Translations under genes and position numbers: made by a program
The notes under the pieces: generated by a model
What the model was told of the DNA's origin: nothing
Seen by the model: only the letters and a program-made list of their open reading frames with translations
Databases searched by the model: none
Part shown: positions 11,619 to 22,845 of the stretch, in pieces
Numbering within the stretch: position 1 is the stretch's first letter
Layout of the letters: every line of letters begins with the position of its first letter
Assembly (NCBI RefSeq): GCF_048544455.1
Contig: NC_133538.1
Span: 3,018,158-3,082,157 of the forward strand
Reading direction: 5' to 3'
Source: Silene latifolia
Taxonomy: Eukaryota; Streptophyta; Magnoliopsida; Caryophyllales; Caryophyllaceae
DNA: 64,000 nucleotides

Positions 11619-12375
11619 GCCAGTGTGGACATGGGCCACGCCAAGGCGCGCGCGGATGGCACTTGAAAAAAGCGTGCATTTGTGGGAGTCGCCACCAATT
11701 TTTATGGGAAATTGGAACCGTTCGAATACCTCGTGTCATGTCAATAAACAAAGTAATGACATAGACACTAATAACTCGTTACCCTTAGCATTCCATATCT
11801 AGAATGACTCTTGTGGATGCCAATGAACACGAATGTTCACAGAGATCTGGAGTAAGGGGTGAGGGTACGTATTAGGAAGTCCTTTTACTGAACACGTAAT
11901 CCCGCCCGCCTCGATAGCGGCCTATACTAATGATTAGGGAAATCGTTCGGATTTGATATGTCGTCGATTATATGCATGGAATGCAACATCCACAGATTAA
12001 TCCTAGCCTGCGAGATTAAACTAGGTCGGTTGACACATAATTTAGCAAACAATTGAGGTTGAATTTGATGTTAGATTAATTACATGTGGAAAAAACAAGG
12101 AAATAAATCATACAAGAGCGATAAATAAATAAATTACAATAATTAAAATTACAATGATTACAATGGTTTAATCGATTTACATCAAAAATACACTTAAGAC
12201 GGAATTTTGAAGATGAAAGTAAAGAAAAAATGAAAGGGTTAGAATTAAAGCGATAAAATAGGTCAGATTAGGGGCGATATTACGATTAATAGTTAATTAA
12301 ACACGTAATTAGCGACTACGTCAAGGCGAAAACGAGTTCAGGGACAGAAATCATCTCAGAACAGGCGTAACATAT

Positions 12376-12401
12376 GCTGCGTCCCTTGGAAGAGGCGCAG
12401 C
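12376..12401 (-). other. Tat LTR stem-loop (GCTGCG / CGCAGC)
   Basis: Arms GCTGCGTC (12376-12383) and GGCGCAGC (12394-12401) around a 10-nt loop. Related forms are GCTACGAC/GGCGGAGC at 13736-13761 and GCTACGGC/GGCGTAGC at 23853-23878. Confidence 0.6.
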
Positions 12402-12782
12402 TCCTCCTGCGTCTGTTTTGGAGTTGAGCTCTGTCTGTGAAGTCAGAACCGCAATCCGTTAATGTTCGTTGGTAAGTTTAAGATTGATTATTGATTGGGA
12501 ACTCGAGTAAATGTGATTTAGCAGGTTATATACGTTTGTAACCGTCATAAAAGCGATAAGAACGGGTTAAAATGAATTAAAACGAATTAGATTTATTTAC
12601 GATGTAGGAATTAATTTATTTACTAAAATTAGGTTTAAGACGGTGGAAAACAAACTAAACAAAATATAAAAAGGGTATGTACAAAATACGAATCGCAGAA
12701 ACTTGATATGGACAAATCGAGTTCCTAAAATCCAGGTTTGATTTAGTGACGAAAACCCGCAAATATCGAATTATAAGGGATT

Positions 12783-13591
12783 TGGGGCGTTTGGTTCAGG
12801 GGCTTTAGGAAAGGGAAAGGGAATTAAAATGGGTGATTCCTTTTGTTGTTGTTTGTTTGACACAAACAAAGGGTAATCCATACCCTCTCTTACCCTCAAA
12901 ACCATCCACATCCATACCCCCACACCCCCTAGGGTAAGCCCATACCCATACCCTTTCCCTCCTACTCCCTATTTCCACCACTACATCTGTACACCCACCG
13001 TGAACTACTATTACCAACACCCACCACACCCTCCCACACCGACACAACCACCACCAGCGACGTCGACGGTCCCTGATAATTCCGGCCCACTCACCGGCGT
13101 AGTCATTCGGACCCCACATCCCCAAGCACTAAACACCACACCAACACCTTCAATAACTCTCCCACCCTATCGAAACTCCCTCCCCCGCCGGTAACCTCTC
13201 TTTCCGACAGCCCCAACACTGTCGAAGCCTCTGCCAACCACAATAAAACACCAGATCTGGTGTTTACTACGGTGAGGGAGGGAGTTTCATGTGTGGTGGA
13301 GGTTGTTTTAGGTTGGTTTCGGGTTTGTGTTAAGGGATGTATGGCGGTGTGATAGGTTGGGGTCGGCAATACGACGGCGAGGCGGCTACTGGGCGACGAC
13401 GGTGAATTGCCTAATGGTGGTGGTAGAGTAGGATAAGGTGGTTTGTGGTGGTGGTGGTGGATATGGTGGAACTGAATTTCCCTTTCTTGTTTCCAAACAA
13501 CTAATAACATCTAAGGGTAACCCATACCTTTCCCTTCATTTCTCTTTCTTTTTTCCATTCTCTTTCCCTTTCCAGTACCAAACTTTATAAT
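12783..13591. mobile_element. MITE-like foldback element in Tat LTR
   Basis: Starts 'ggggcgtttggttc' and ends 'gtaccaaac', so the terminal GTTTGGTTC and GTTTGGTAC (minus) are inverted, followed inward by GAAAGGGAAAG on both arms. Inside, GAAACTCCCTCCC (13172-13184) has an exact inverted partner at 13276-13288, and a 20-bp perfect palindrome centred on AGATCT lies at 13246-13265. The left half is C-rich and the right half G-rich, as in a long imperfect foldback. There is no transposase, and no clear target duplication was seen, so the superfamily (hAT or PIF/Harbinger) is undecided. Open frames here reflect simple CCA/GGT sequence. Confidence 0.5.
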
Positions 13592-14207
13592 TAAAAAGGA
13601 TTATTAAAAGATGATTTATGTACTGAAGGATGAAAGAAAGTAGGAAAATAAGACGAGAAGAACAAAACAATGGAAACCGAGGAGGAAGAAGAAGAGCAGG
13701 AGTAGCAAGCAGCCTCTGGAAGAGGCGCATCATATGCTACGACCCTTCAAAGAGGCGGAGCTGCTACTGCTGTGTTTCTTCTCGACGTCTGATATCCACT
13801 GCTGTGTAAAACAGTTTTACAAAAGGGTTTTTAAGATCGGTTTTGAATGTATTTTTGACGTGAACCTTACATTAATTGGTACAAAAATAAAAACATAAAT
13901 TAAAAGTTGGAGTTACACCCTCAAACTTACATGTTTGACGGAATGAGATTAACTAAGTTAACCTTAGTGATTGCTCGACTCGAATGTATGTAGAAAGTGC
14001 CCTTGTTAGAGGATTTTAGATTAATTGATTGATGTAAAGTGGTCAAATTGGTCGGTCATGCAACGTGACTGGTACTCAGAATGATCTGAGCTTATGTGGT
14101 CTACTGATCAAGCACGTAGGCGTCGAAAGCTTAGAGCAAGGTCTAGAATGCAGAGGGAGAAGAGAAGGGCGGGCACTCGCGTGAAAATTATGGAGACCGG
14201 AAGTCTC

Positions 14208-14215
14208 TATTTATA
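14208..14215 (-). promoter_or_regulatory. TATA box in Tat LTR
   Basis: TATAAATA on the minus strand in 'tttggtataaatagagac', positioned and oriented to transcribe from the LTR toward lower coordinates. Confidence 0.55.
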
Positions 14216-14632
14216 CCAAAAAATGTGAAGAGTTTTGGAATGACCAAACTTTGGAAAGAAATCACGGAAATATTCCGTAAACAGCCAAAGAGGGCTGAAA
14301 AAGAGGCGCAGTAGCTGCTGCGGTCTTTCTAAGAGGCGCATCATTTGCTGCGTCATTTCCTTAGAGGTTTCCTCCTCCTGAAGAAAGATTTCCGCGTTTC
14401 TGTTATGGAATTGCGGTAGATCTATACTTCCTTATTCCGTAAAATATTATATACGGAAGATATTTTACCAAAAGATATAAAATTTTATTGGGGATTAAAT
14501 ATCTGGAATATTCTAGAACATTCCGACTCGGCATTTTAAACGGTTTCTTAGAAAATAAAGCGGTTTTTGACCCGGACTCCAAATGAACTCTAGTTACTGT
14601 CAAAACGACCGTATCGGTGCATAGATGACGAC

Positions 14633-16336
14633 TGATGCGTGTCTAAAATATGATGTTTCACACTTTATTCTACACGCATTTCAGAGCTCAAATGTGCAAT
14701 ATATGCCATTATTTCCCTATTTTCCTCTACTTTTGTGTTTTTGTCTATTATTGCAGAAATATGAAGAATTGAGCGGAAATCGAGCCAAATCCGTCCCTAA
14801 GTAATTAACATTGCATTTGACATGAAGTATTGACTCGAGGAATGAGCTTGGTGCGCGTTTCAAGGCCTAAAGATAGCAAAAGCATGGGTGCGTACGAGTT
14901 TAACAAGCGAAGAAGTGCTACTCGACATTGCAGCCTGCTTCAGATGGCTATATCTCTAGTTCTAGACCTGATAATCGAGTAATTCCAGTTGGAGGTAAAA
15001 GCTTATCCTCTTAGCTTTCCAACGCCGCGTAGAACGCCTGATTTGACCAAGGAACGAAGAAATGGCAGCTGTTTTAAGATCGGTGCGCGCTGCAGAATTC
15101 GTCAGAATGCACTACTGTACAGCAACCTTGGTCGATCGACTGATGCTTATGGTCGATCGACCAGAGCACGAGATCAGAAGCTAATGTTCAGTATAGGTTG
15201 GTCGATCGACTGATAATTATGGTCGATCGACTGAACAACGGGTCTGACGCAAAACAATAGATCGAGAAACTTGAAGCCCAAAGCTATGTTAGGTTTAGGA
15301 ATAATGTTACGTACACTTTCTATATAACGTAACCTAGAACATCAAGTCCATCATCTCGGTTTTTAGCGAGTTTTTCATATTCAATTTAGTTTATCAATAA
15401 TTAGGGTTCGGAGATATTGTGAGCATCAGAATTTTGTTCTTGTTCTTAATCGTTCCTCTGCAATTTCGGTATTTCCTTGTTCTTAATTCAGTTCATCTTT
15501 ATTGCATTCGTAGAGATAGATTTGCTAGTTAGTTTCCCGAAAGCCGTAATTATCATCTTATGCAATTTCTTTATATCGTTAATTCAAGCATGAATTCCTT
15601 AGTCTTAATCTTTAATGTTGTCATAGTTTTCATCATTGCCATGAGTAGCTAAATAGTTCGTGCTAGGATGTAGGGGAATTATAGTGTAGGCGGCAAAATA
15701 ATGAACACGGACTGAATTCGCATGTCAGTCGATCGACCGCCATACATGGTCGATCGACTGACCACGTGAGGTTTACCTTCGTTTTAATTGTTTTAATTCT
15801 TAATTCGACGAATCGAGTGCACACGACTAGTTGAATGTTTAGGATTTGACTGACCCATTAGATCGAGAGATAGGGACAGTTGTTAGATCACCAATTAAAA
15901 TGACTAAACTATGCTGAGATCGAAAGATAGGTAAAGTTTAGATGATTAGTCACTTTTCAGGACGAGAGTCGTATTAGTGATATTAGGGACTTATAGCGAG
16001 ATCGAAAGATGCTATTTGTTAAGAGTGGACCGAGAGGACCTCTTTATTTCCGCCTCATGTGTTTTGATTTAGACTGTTTAGTATCTTTGCCGCCGAAACT
16101 ATAGTGAACCGACCCTCCTAGTACCTTTCTTTATCTGTTTAATCCGTTATTTATTTTATTGTCTTTTATTACTCTTAGCTATAGACCGAATCAATTAAAC
16201 CCCCACAATCACATTAGACCGATTTAGACAAGCTGAAATTCCCTTCCTCCCCGTGGTTCGACTCGTGCTACCACTAGCTTCTGTTAGTTTAGCTCGGAAT
16301 TATAAATATTATTTTTGATACTAAACGACGGTATCA
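14633..16336 (+). repeat. 5' LTR of Athila A1
   Basis: 1704 bp. Contains three 21-bp-spaced GTCGATCGAC pairs (15131/15152, 15201/15222, 15728/15749). Apart from these no gene is visible; the 74-codon open frame at 14989-15213 spans pair 1 and is not supported. Confidence 0.93.
15724..15762 (+). other. GTCGATCGAC pair, 14-bp stem
   Basis: Arms at 15724-15737 and 15749-15762 (GTCA + core, core + TGAC) are perfectly complementary over 14 bp with an 11-nt spacer. It is duplicated in the 3' LTR at 22093-22131. Confidence 0.85.
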
Positions 16337-16341
16337 AATTT

Positions 16342-16360
16342 TGGCGCCGTTCTTGGGGAG
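16342..16360 (+). promoter_or_regulatory. Primer binding site, tRNA-Asp type (A1)
   Basis: TGGCGCCGTTCTTGGGGAG starts five bases after the LTR. It matches the 3' end of tRNA-Asp (complement TGGCGCCGTTGCCGGGGAT) with several mismatches in its second half, so priming may be weak or the site decayed. Confidence 0.8.
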
Positions 16361-16507
16361 GTAGCGCTAGTTTTAGTTGTTTTTATTTTGGTCTGTCTTT
16401 AGCCTCAAGGGAAGACCGAGTACCTTGAGGCGCTTCTTACCTTCCTATTTAGTGTTGTTTCGATAGGTCCTATAGGTCCTATTAGCAGTACTTCAGGAGG
16501 ATTCACC

Positions 16508-18770
16508 ATGTTCCGTTCTTGGGAGCAGCAGGTGGAATTTTGTGAGAGATGTGGTGCTGAGGGGCATGATTCTGCTGTATGCCGAGCAACTATGGACCAA
16601 GTTTATGCTTACAGGCAATATAAACAAGGTCATTATACGACGCCCCATCCGTACTATCATCAAGGCTTTCAAGAGCCTTCATATTCTTTTGCGCCACCTC
16701 CGCAAATCCCTCTTCCCTCTAACGAGATAGCGGATCTCAAAGCTATGATACAAGAGATTTCGGCCAAAACTCGCAAGATGGTTTAAATCAACTCACTCCC
16801 GAATGGCCGACCTTTCTTCTCTTCAACACCTGGAGACCGTGCATGCTATACGCGGTCATAATGGGTCGACCCACAAAGGCCTGCTATGGAAAGGGTAAGC
16901 CCGGAAATTAATAAAGATGAATTGGGAAGAGAAGAGGCCGAACTCTCGGAGCGAAAGAATAGCGTTAGGAGTAGAATTGCTGCATTTGAAAGTCAATCGA
17001 CATCGCCTACTGCTGGTATTGTTGATAAAGATGAGACCGAGCAAAAAGAGACTCAAATGCCATAACCCTGAGGAGCGGGTCTACTATTGCCGGGTCCGTC
17101 ATTGGGCGAAAGAAGGGTCTGAGAAGAAGAAAGAAAAGGCGTCTGTTAATAATGGCAAAATAAAGACGACTAGCGATAAAAATCGATCGATCGCCTATCA
17201 TGGTCGATCGACCGCCTTGAAAAAACGATGGCGAAGATTAACGGCGAAACTTCAAACAACAGCAGGACCAGTCGATCGACTGACCATCATGGTCGATCGA
17301 CCAGTCCCCGACTTTCCAGTGCTACCTGTACCTGAAAACCTCGGTCGATCGACTGACCAATCTAGTCGATCGACCGAGGAAGCTGCTGAAGGTGCTCGTT
17401 CCGTCCCCAATGCCTAATGACTTGAGAGACCATTTGTTTCGGGGTACGACAACTCCGAAAATATTGAGGCAAGACCCGAGTGCTGATGGGTCGGTCCCCG
17501 TTCAAGGTATGACCCCATGTCGGTTAATGGCTCACATTTGAGACGGTCTGAAGAAGAAGGTCGAGCCGCAACAAAGAGAAGGTAGTGGATTTTCAACCTA
17601 AATCCACTAATGCCGGTGCGAGAGACTTAGAGGAGAGGGCTAAATTACTTCTTTCAAATTTCCCCATATCCGGAGAGACTAGTGCCGACAAAGGAACAGT
17701 ATCATTTAATAAGTTTGAAAATGTTATTCGTAGTCCGAATGTACGAGGTTCCTTTTCTCGAGTTAGTTAACCAAGTGCCCGCTTATACTAAATTTATGAA
17801 ACAATTGTTATCCAAAAAGCGGTCACTTGAAACGATGCACACTGTCGCACTTATCGAGGAGTCTTGCTCCTATCTCTGTCTCACACTACGCCCCTTAAGT
17901 TAAAGGACCCAGCGGCGTTTCTCTGTTCCTTGCAACATAGGTACCTTCTCAATTGAGAGGGCATTGTGTGACCTAGGAGCCGATATAAGTGTCATGCCTT
18001 TGAGTCTAGCTAGGAAGTTGAATTTGACTAGGTTTGCGATTACTAGCATGACAAGATGCGATGGTCGATCGTTCTACGGTCCACCAATAGGAGTCCTAGA
18101 GGACATTCTGTCCAAATAGGGAAGTTTTCTTCCCCTGTTGACTTCGTTGTACTTGATATACCCGAGGATGCTCATATTCCTATTATTTTGGGTAGACCAT
18201 TTCTCGCACACCGCTGGTGCGGTTATAGATGTAGGCTCAGGGACGTTGACCTTTAAAGTAGGGAAACAGTCCATCGTTTTTACTCAGCCTGCTAAGAAGA
18301 AAGACCCCATGTGGCCGGTCACTTGCAATACGGTTTCTGAAAAGAAATCGTACTTTGTGCTTCCTGAATTGCCTATCCCTATTACTACTGCTGTGTTAAC
18401 ACCTCCGCTCCAAATTGGGAGCAAATTGGAGGAAGATCTGTCTATTTCTGATATTGCAGGAGCTGGTTTGGGGAAGGGTGAGCTGCAAGTTGCTCCAACC
18501 GCAAAGAAGCCAATCATTTCAAGGGGTGGTCTTGGTTTCCTGAGCTATGGGACTGATGAGGAAGTGGATGACGAGCCGGTCAAAGCAACGAAGTCTGATT
18601 TGGATTCTGACGAGTCCAAGGAAATCCTTGATTGGGGAGATGACCAAGTTGATCCATTGAGTTTTGCGGATGTTGGGGCTGAGAAGAGTGCAGCTGAGAA
18701 GATGAGCACTGCTGAGGCTACCTCATGTAGCCGTGGCCGACGAAGTGGGCCATACCGTGGTCCTTCTTGA
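16508..18770 (+). pseudogene. Athila gag-protease remnant (A1), frameshifted
   Basis: The frame opens at the ATG at 16508 with a zinc knuckle CERCGAEGHDSAVC (C-x2-C-x4-H-x4-C), stops at 16784, then continues in pieces: a GRST-rich linker encoded by three 21-bp palindrome pairs (17182-17374), VVDFQPKSTNAG (about 17584), LVNQVPAYTKFMKQLL, the protease start CDLGADISVMPLSLARKL (about 17968-18021), VDFVVLDIPED.HIPIILGRP, HTAGAVIDVG, and a conserved C-terminal segment ISDIAGAGLGKGE...GGLGFLSYGTDEE ending at 18770. The capsid part of Gag before the knuckle is absent and no polymerase follows. At least four frame changes break it. The layout matches Athila B (27454-29459), so the truncation predates both copies. 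Confidence 0.85.
17339..17379 (+). other. GTCGATCGAC pair in gag, 15-bp stem
   Basis: CCTCG + core (17339-17353) and core + CGAGG (17365-17379) form a perfect 15-bp inverted repeat with an 11-nt spacer, inside the gag linker. The flanking five bases differ from those at 15724 yet remain complementary. Confidence 0.85.
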
Positions 18771-19493
18771 TCAACTATTAGTTGATCAAGTTCGTTATAA
18801 ACTTCATTTTATTGCTTTCGAACTATTTTCTATTGCTTTTGTGTGCGCGAAAACTTCGCTTTTACTTTATTTGCTTAGGATTTTAAGTACTTTAGACTTC
18901 GTTCTGGGTTTTGCGCAATTTTGGGCGCGTATTATTGTGCATTTGCAGGTATTTCGAGCTTGTTAGCTCAAATCATTGAGCAATTACGAAGAAATAAGAC
19001 GCTGCAGCAGTGATTTCAGTCGATCGACTGGCCATCATGGTCGATCGATCAATTCTTTGTTTACTGAGCTCTTTGTTCATGCCACACCCGGTCGATCGAT
19101 CGCCTCTTTAGGTCGATCGACCACTGCTGCTTTGCTATATTCGTTCACGACCTCTCCCCTGCTGTGTTTGGTCGATATGCGGACTTAAGGGAGTTTTCTA
19201 CTCCACTTTATTTTCCGTCGAATTATCTATTTCTTCTTTTGTCTCATTTGTGCACAATTTTACGCTTCAAAATTGTTTTCTTGATCTTATGCGTGGTATT
19301 TTCTATCTCTCGGGCACTCTTCTTTGGTAGCATCGCATCTGCTCTTTGAAACCTCCTAGCTCACGCTGGTTTGGGGAGGTTTCCTTTTGCGCTTAAAGTC
19401 TTGTGAGTTCCCAAGTCTTTACTTTATGTCATTGTGTTTTTATTTCTCTTTTATCGCAAATTCCCATTTCTCTTTTCTTCATTACATGATTTT

Positions 19494-19513
19494 GCACAAT
19501 GGGGACATTGTGC
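19494..19513 (+). other. Stem-loop GCACAAT-GGGGAC-ATTGTGC
   Basis: Perfect 7-bp stem with a GGGGAC loop, equivalent to 8164-8185 in Athila element 0 (stem ACATT/AATGT there, ACAAT/ATTGT here). Confidence 0.7.
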
Positions 19514-20968
19514 GATTTGGTTTGGGGAAGGGTTTTGCGTCGCATATCATTGTTTTGCATTCACGTTTACTTTTGTTTTGCATTGTTTATTTCATTTCAT
19601 ATATATACAAAATTCAAAAAAATTGAAAAAATTTCAAAAATTTCCATAAAATGCACGTTTATTTTAGCATTTAGGTCGAGTCGGAACGGTAGTATTTCAA
19701 GGATGATATTGCTCTTTGCATCTGTTTTGCCCGAGCCTTGCTTGACTTACATGTTATTAGTAGAATTGTAAATGCATATCTACGAGTTTTCGTTACATTC
19801 TTGCTGAACTTGAGACTTGACTTGGATTTTTGGCAAGCTACATCATATTTCTGAGTATTAGAGCCTATAACTGGTGACATCTATGACCAGTTTATCTAGG
19901 AATGTGAGTAGTACTCCTTATGAGACATGTTTCCTTAATTTGCATAATTATGAACTTGATCTACTTAATACCTGTATGCATTCGGGTTGTGGTTTGTTGA
20001 CACATGTGGTAGAGGTTTCCCTTTATTCATTTTACCCATGAACCCCTCATAGCCAAAAATAGCCTTTTTGTCCCTTAACTACATCCTATATTTAGCCTGC
20101 CTTTGTCAAGCTAGTAGTATTAGTTTTGGGAATGTGTTTATTTGCGGTTTGGTTATATGCTCATTTCGAGATGTTGGGTGAAATGGTGGAAGGAAAGAAA
20201 AAAAAAGAAAAGAATAGAATTGAAAAGAAAAAAAAAGAAGAAAAATGACTCGAAAAAGAAGAAAAAAAAGAGACGAGTGCTGTAGAATCCGGTCGATCGA
20301 CTGACCATATTGGTCGATCGACTGCATCCCGAGAGAAAGAAAAGTTCGAAAAAATCACATGTTGCAATTGTTATGATTTGGTGATTTCCACTCCCATATT
20401 ATCATTTGTATTCTTTGGGGAGTCAAATTTTGTGGAGATTGTGAGTTTTGTGCCTTGAATTGGCACCGTATTGTATCATTTATATTGAGCTTGAAGTTGG
20501 GATTCGTTTATAGTTTGGATTGTAGTACTAGCTTGGCTTATTACTCCTCATATCCAAATTCATTTTACCCCTTCTTACCCTTTACCTCACATATCCATAT
20601 ATACCTCGGCATGTGTCATGGTCATTTGTTGGTTGGAATGCATATGTACGGTCATAGAGTTCATTTTCATATTTTTCTTGCAGCATGTCTTCATAGGTCG
20701 TAGTTAGGTGAGAGTCTTTACAAAATAAATTCTTTCTATCCTCTTATATATTCACCTTGTTCTTATTTGAGTGATTTGAGCGACCGTGAGAGTCCAATTT
20801 GATAAGTCTCTATGGTTGACGGTTCAAAATGATTTTTTAACGGCTTCATAATTCGTTTGCATGATTCACATTGCTAATTGATTGTTGGTTGTGCATTAAA
20901 TTGGTTTAGGCTTTACATATTGCATTTCGCTCCGAGTTTGAACTCGTTCCTTTAGATCGAGTCTAGTT

Positions 20969-20988
20969 CTTGCTTGGGGACAAGCAAG
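20969..20988 (+). other. Stem-loop CTTGCTT-GGGGAC-AAGCAAG
   Basis: 7-bp stem with a GGGGAC loop about 20 bp before the 3' LTR of A1. The stem has changed relative to element 0 at 9071-9091 (TTGCTC/GAGCAA) while pairing is kept. Confidence 0.7.
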
Positions 20989-21006
20989 GTTTGGTTTGGG
21001 GAGATT

Positions 21007-22704
21007 TGATGCGTGTCTAAAATATGATGTTTCACACTTTATTCTACACGCATTTCAGAGCTCAAATGTGCAATATATGCCATTATTTCCCTATTTTCCT
21101 CTACTTTTGTGTTTTTGTCTATTATTGCAGAAATATGAAGAATTGAGCGGAAATCGAGCCAAATCCGTCCCTAAGTAATTAACATTGCATTTGACATGAA
21201 GTATTGACTCGAGGAATGAGCTTGGTGCGCGTTTCAAGGCCTAAAGATAGCAAAAGCATGGGTGCGTACGAGTTTAACAAGCGAAGAAGTGCTACTCGAC
21301 ATTGCAGCCTGCTTCAGATGGCTATATCTCTAGTTCTAGACCTGATAATCGAGTAATTCCAGTTGGAGGTGAAAGCTTATCCTCTTAGCTTTCCAACGCC
21401 GCGTAGAACGCCTGATTTGACCAAGGAACGAAGAAATGGCAGCTGTTTTAAGATCGGTGCGCGCTGCAGAATTCGTCGAATGCACTCTTGTAAACAACCT
21501 TGGTCGATCGACCGATGCTTATGGTCGATCGACCAGAGCACGAGATCAGAAGCTACTGTTCAGTATAGGTTGGTCGATCGACTGATGATTATGGTCGATC
21601 GACAACAACGGTCCGACGAAAACAATAGATCGAGAAACTTGAAGCCCAAAGCTATGTTAGGTTTAGGAATAATGTTACGTACACTTTCTATATAACGTAA
21701 CCTAGAACATCAAGTCCATCATCTCAGTTTTTTAGCGAGTTTTTCATATTCAATTTAGTTTATCAATAATTAGGGTTCGGAGATATTGTGAGCATCAGAA
21801 TTTTGTTCTTGTTCTTAATCGTTCCTCTGCAATTTCGGTATTTCCTTGTTCTTAATTCAGTTCATCTTTATTGCATTCGTAGAGATAGATTTGCTAGTTA
21901 GTTTCCCGAAAGCCGTAATTATCATCTTATGCAATTTCTTTATATCGTTAATTCAAGCATGAATTCCTTAGTCTTAATCTTTAATGTTGTCATAGTTTTC
22001 ATCATTGCCATGAGTAGCTAAATAGTTCGTGCTAGGATGTAGGGGAATTATAGTGTAGGCGGCAAAATAATGAACACGGACTGAATTCGCATGTCAGTCG
22101 ATCGACCGCCATACATGGTCGATCGACTGACCACGTGAGGTTTACCTTCGTTTTAATTGTTTTAATTCTTAATTCGACGAATCGAGTGCACACGACTAGT
22201 TGAATGTTTAGGATTTGACTGACCCATTAGATCGAGAGATAGGGACAGTTGTTAGATCACCAATTAAAATGACTAAACTATGCTGAGATCGAAAGATAGG
22301 TAAAGTTTAGATGATTAGTCACTTTTCAGGACGAGAGTCGTATTAGTGATATTAGGGACTTATAGCGAGATCGAAAGATTTGTTAAGAGTGGACCGAGAG
22401 GACCTCTTTATTTCCCGCCTCATGTGTTTTGATTTAGACCTGTTTAGTATCTTTGCCACTAAACTATAGTGAACCGACCCTCCTAGTACCTTTCTTTATC
22501 TGTTTAATCCGTTATTTATTTTATTGTCTTTTATTACTCTTAGCTATAGACCGAATCAATTAAACCCCCACAACTGTTATATTAGACCAGATTTAGACAA
22601 CTGAAATTCCCTTCCTCCCTGTGGTTCGACTCGTGCTACCACTAGCTTCTGTTAGTTTAGCTCGGAATTATAAATATTATTTTTGATACTAAACGACGGT
22701 ATCA
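21007..22704 (+). repeat. 3' LTR of Athila A1
   Basis: 1698 bp, nearly identical to 14633-16336. Differences cluster at 21475-21615, around the two palindrome pairs, and near 22370-22620. Palindrome pairs at 21503/21524, 21573/21594 and 22097/22118. Confidence 0.93.
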
Positions 22705-22845
22705 ACGACCAAGAGGTAGACTCGGGTATTTGAGCTATCACCTGACGATAAAATTACGGACTGTCATAAATCATTCCGTGTACCAAACATGCGGCCCGAT
22801 CATCACTGGGTGGTTGGCGGAAGGTGTAGAAATGAGGTATCTACA

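Larger units (their letters stand above)
18771..21006 (+). other. 3' UTR of Athila A1
   Basis: About 2.2 kb non-coding. Contains a 9-bp stem GAAACCTCC/GGAGGTTTC (19348-19383), the GGGGAC stem-loop at 19494-19513, palindrome pairs at 19019/19040, 19091/19112 and 20292/20313, a purine-rich tract at about 20190-20275, the CTTGCTT/AAGCAAG stem-loop at 20969-20988 and the polypurine tract just before the LTR. The many 60-90 codon open frames are low-complexity and unsupported. Confidence 0.8.
14633..22704 (+). mobile_element. Complete non-autonomous Athila-type element A1
   Basis: Two LTRs (1704 and 1698 bp) with TGATGCG...GTATCA ends flank an internal region of about 4.7 kb, with a 5-bp target duplication ACGAC at 14628-14632 and 22705-22709. 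It has a tRNA-Asp-type primer site, gag remnant and protease, but no reverse transcriptase, RNase H or integrase. The LTRs differ at only about 1-2% by eye, so the insertion is fairly recent. It lies inside the U3 part of the Tat LTR. Confidence 0.93.
11624..22845 (-). repeat. 3' LTR of Tat element, interrupted
   Basis: The minus strand starts TGTAGATACC at 22845, right after a G-rich polypurine tract, and ends CCATGTCCACA at 11624 against the UGT relic. Removing Athila A1 with one target duplication leaves about 3.1 kb, of which about 0.8 kb is a MITE-like insert. A TATAAATA box (14208-14215, minus) fits an LTR promoter transcribing leftward. Three pairs of GCGCAG/CTGCG inverted repeats with 30-bp spacing occur at about 12363-12410, 13722-13775 and 14303-14355. 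Confidence 0.75.

Noticed and set aside
11640..11760. Primer site and start of a Tat internal region at the UGT boundary ('tggcgatc' on minus)
   Set aside because: The polypurine tract lies at the other end of this LTR (22846), so it is the 3' LTR, and what follows is UGT coding sequence, not element interior.
13000..13510. Open frames rich in His, Pro or Arg on both strands
   Set aside because: Products of CCA/GGT simple sequence inside the MITE-like insert.
18061..18072. Single GGTCGATCG in the A1 protease region
   Set aside because: Unpaired, incomplete palindrome without a 21-bp partner; not counted among the pairs.
19387..19771. Overlapping hydrophobic open frames in the A1 3' UTR
   Set aside because: T-rich sequence gives Phe/Leu/Ser-rich frames; the matching region of Athila B does not keep them.
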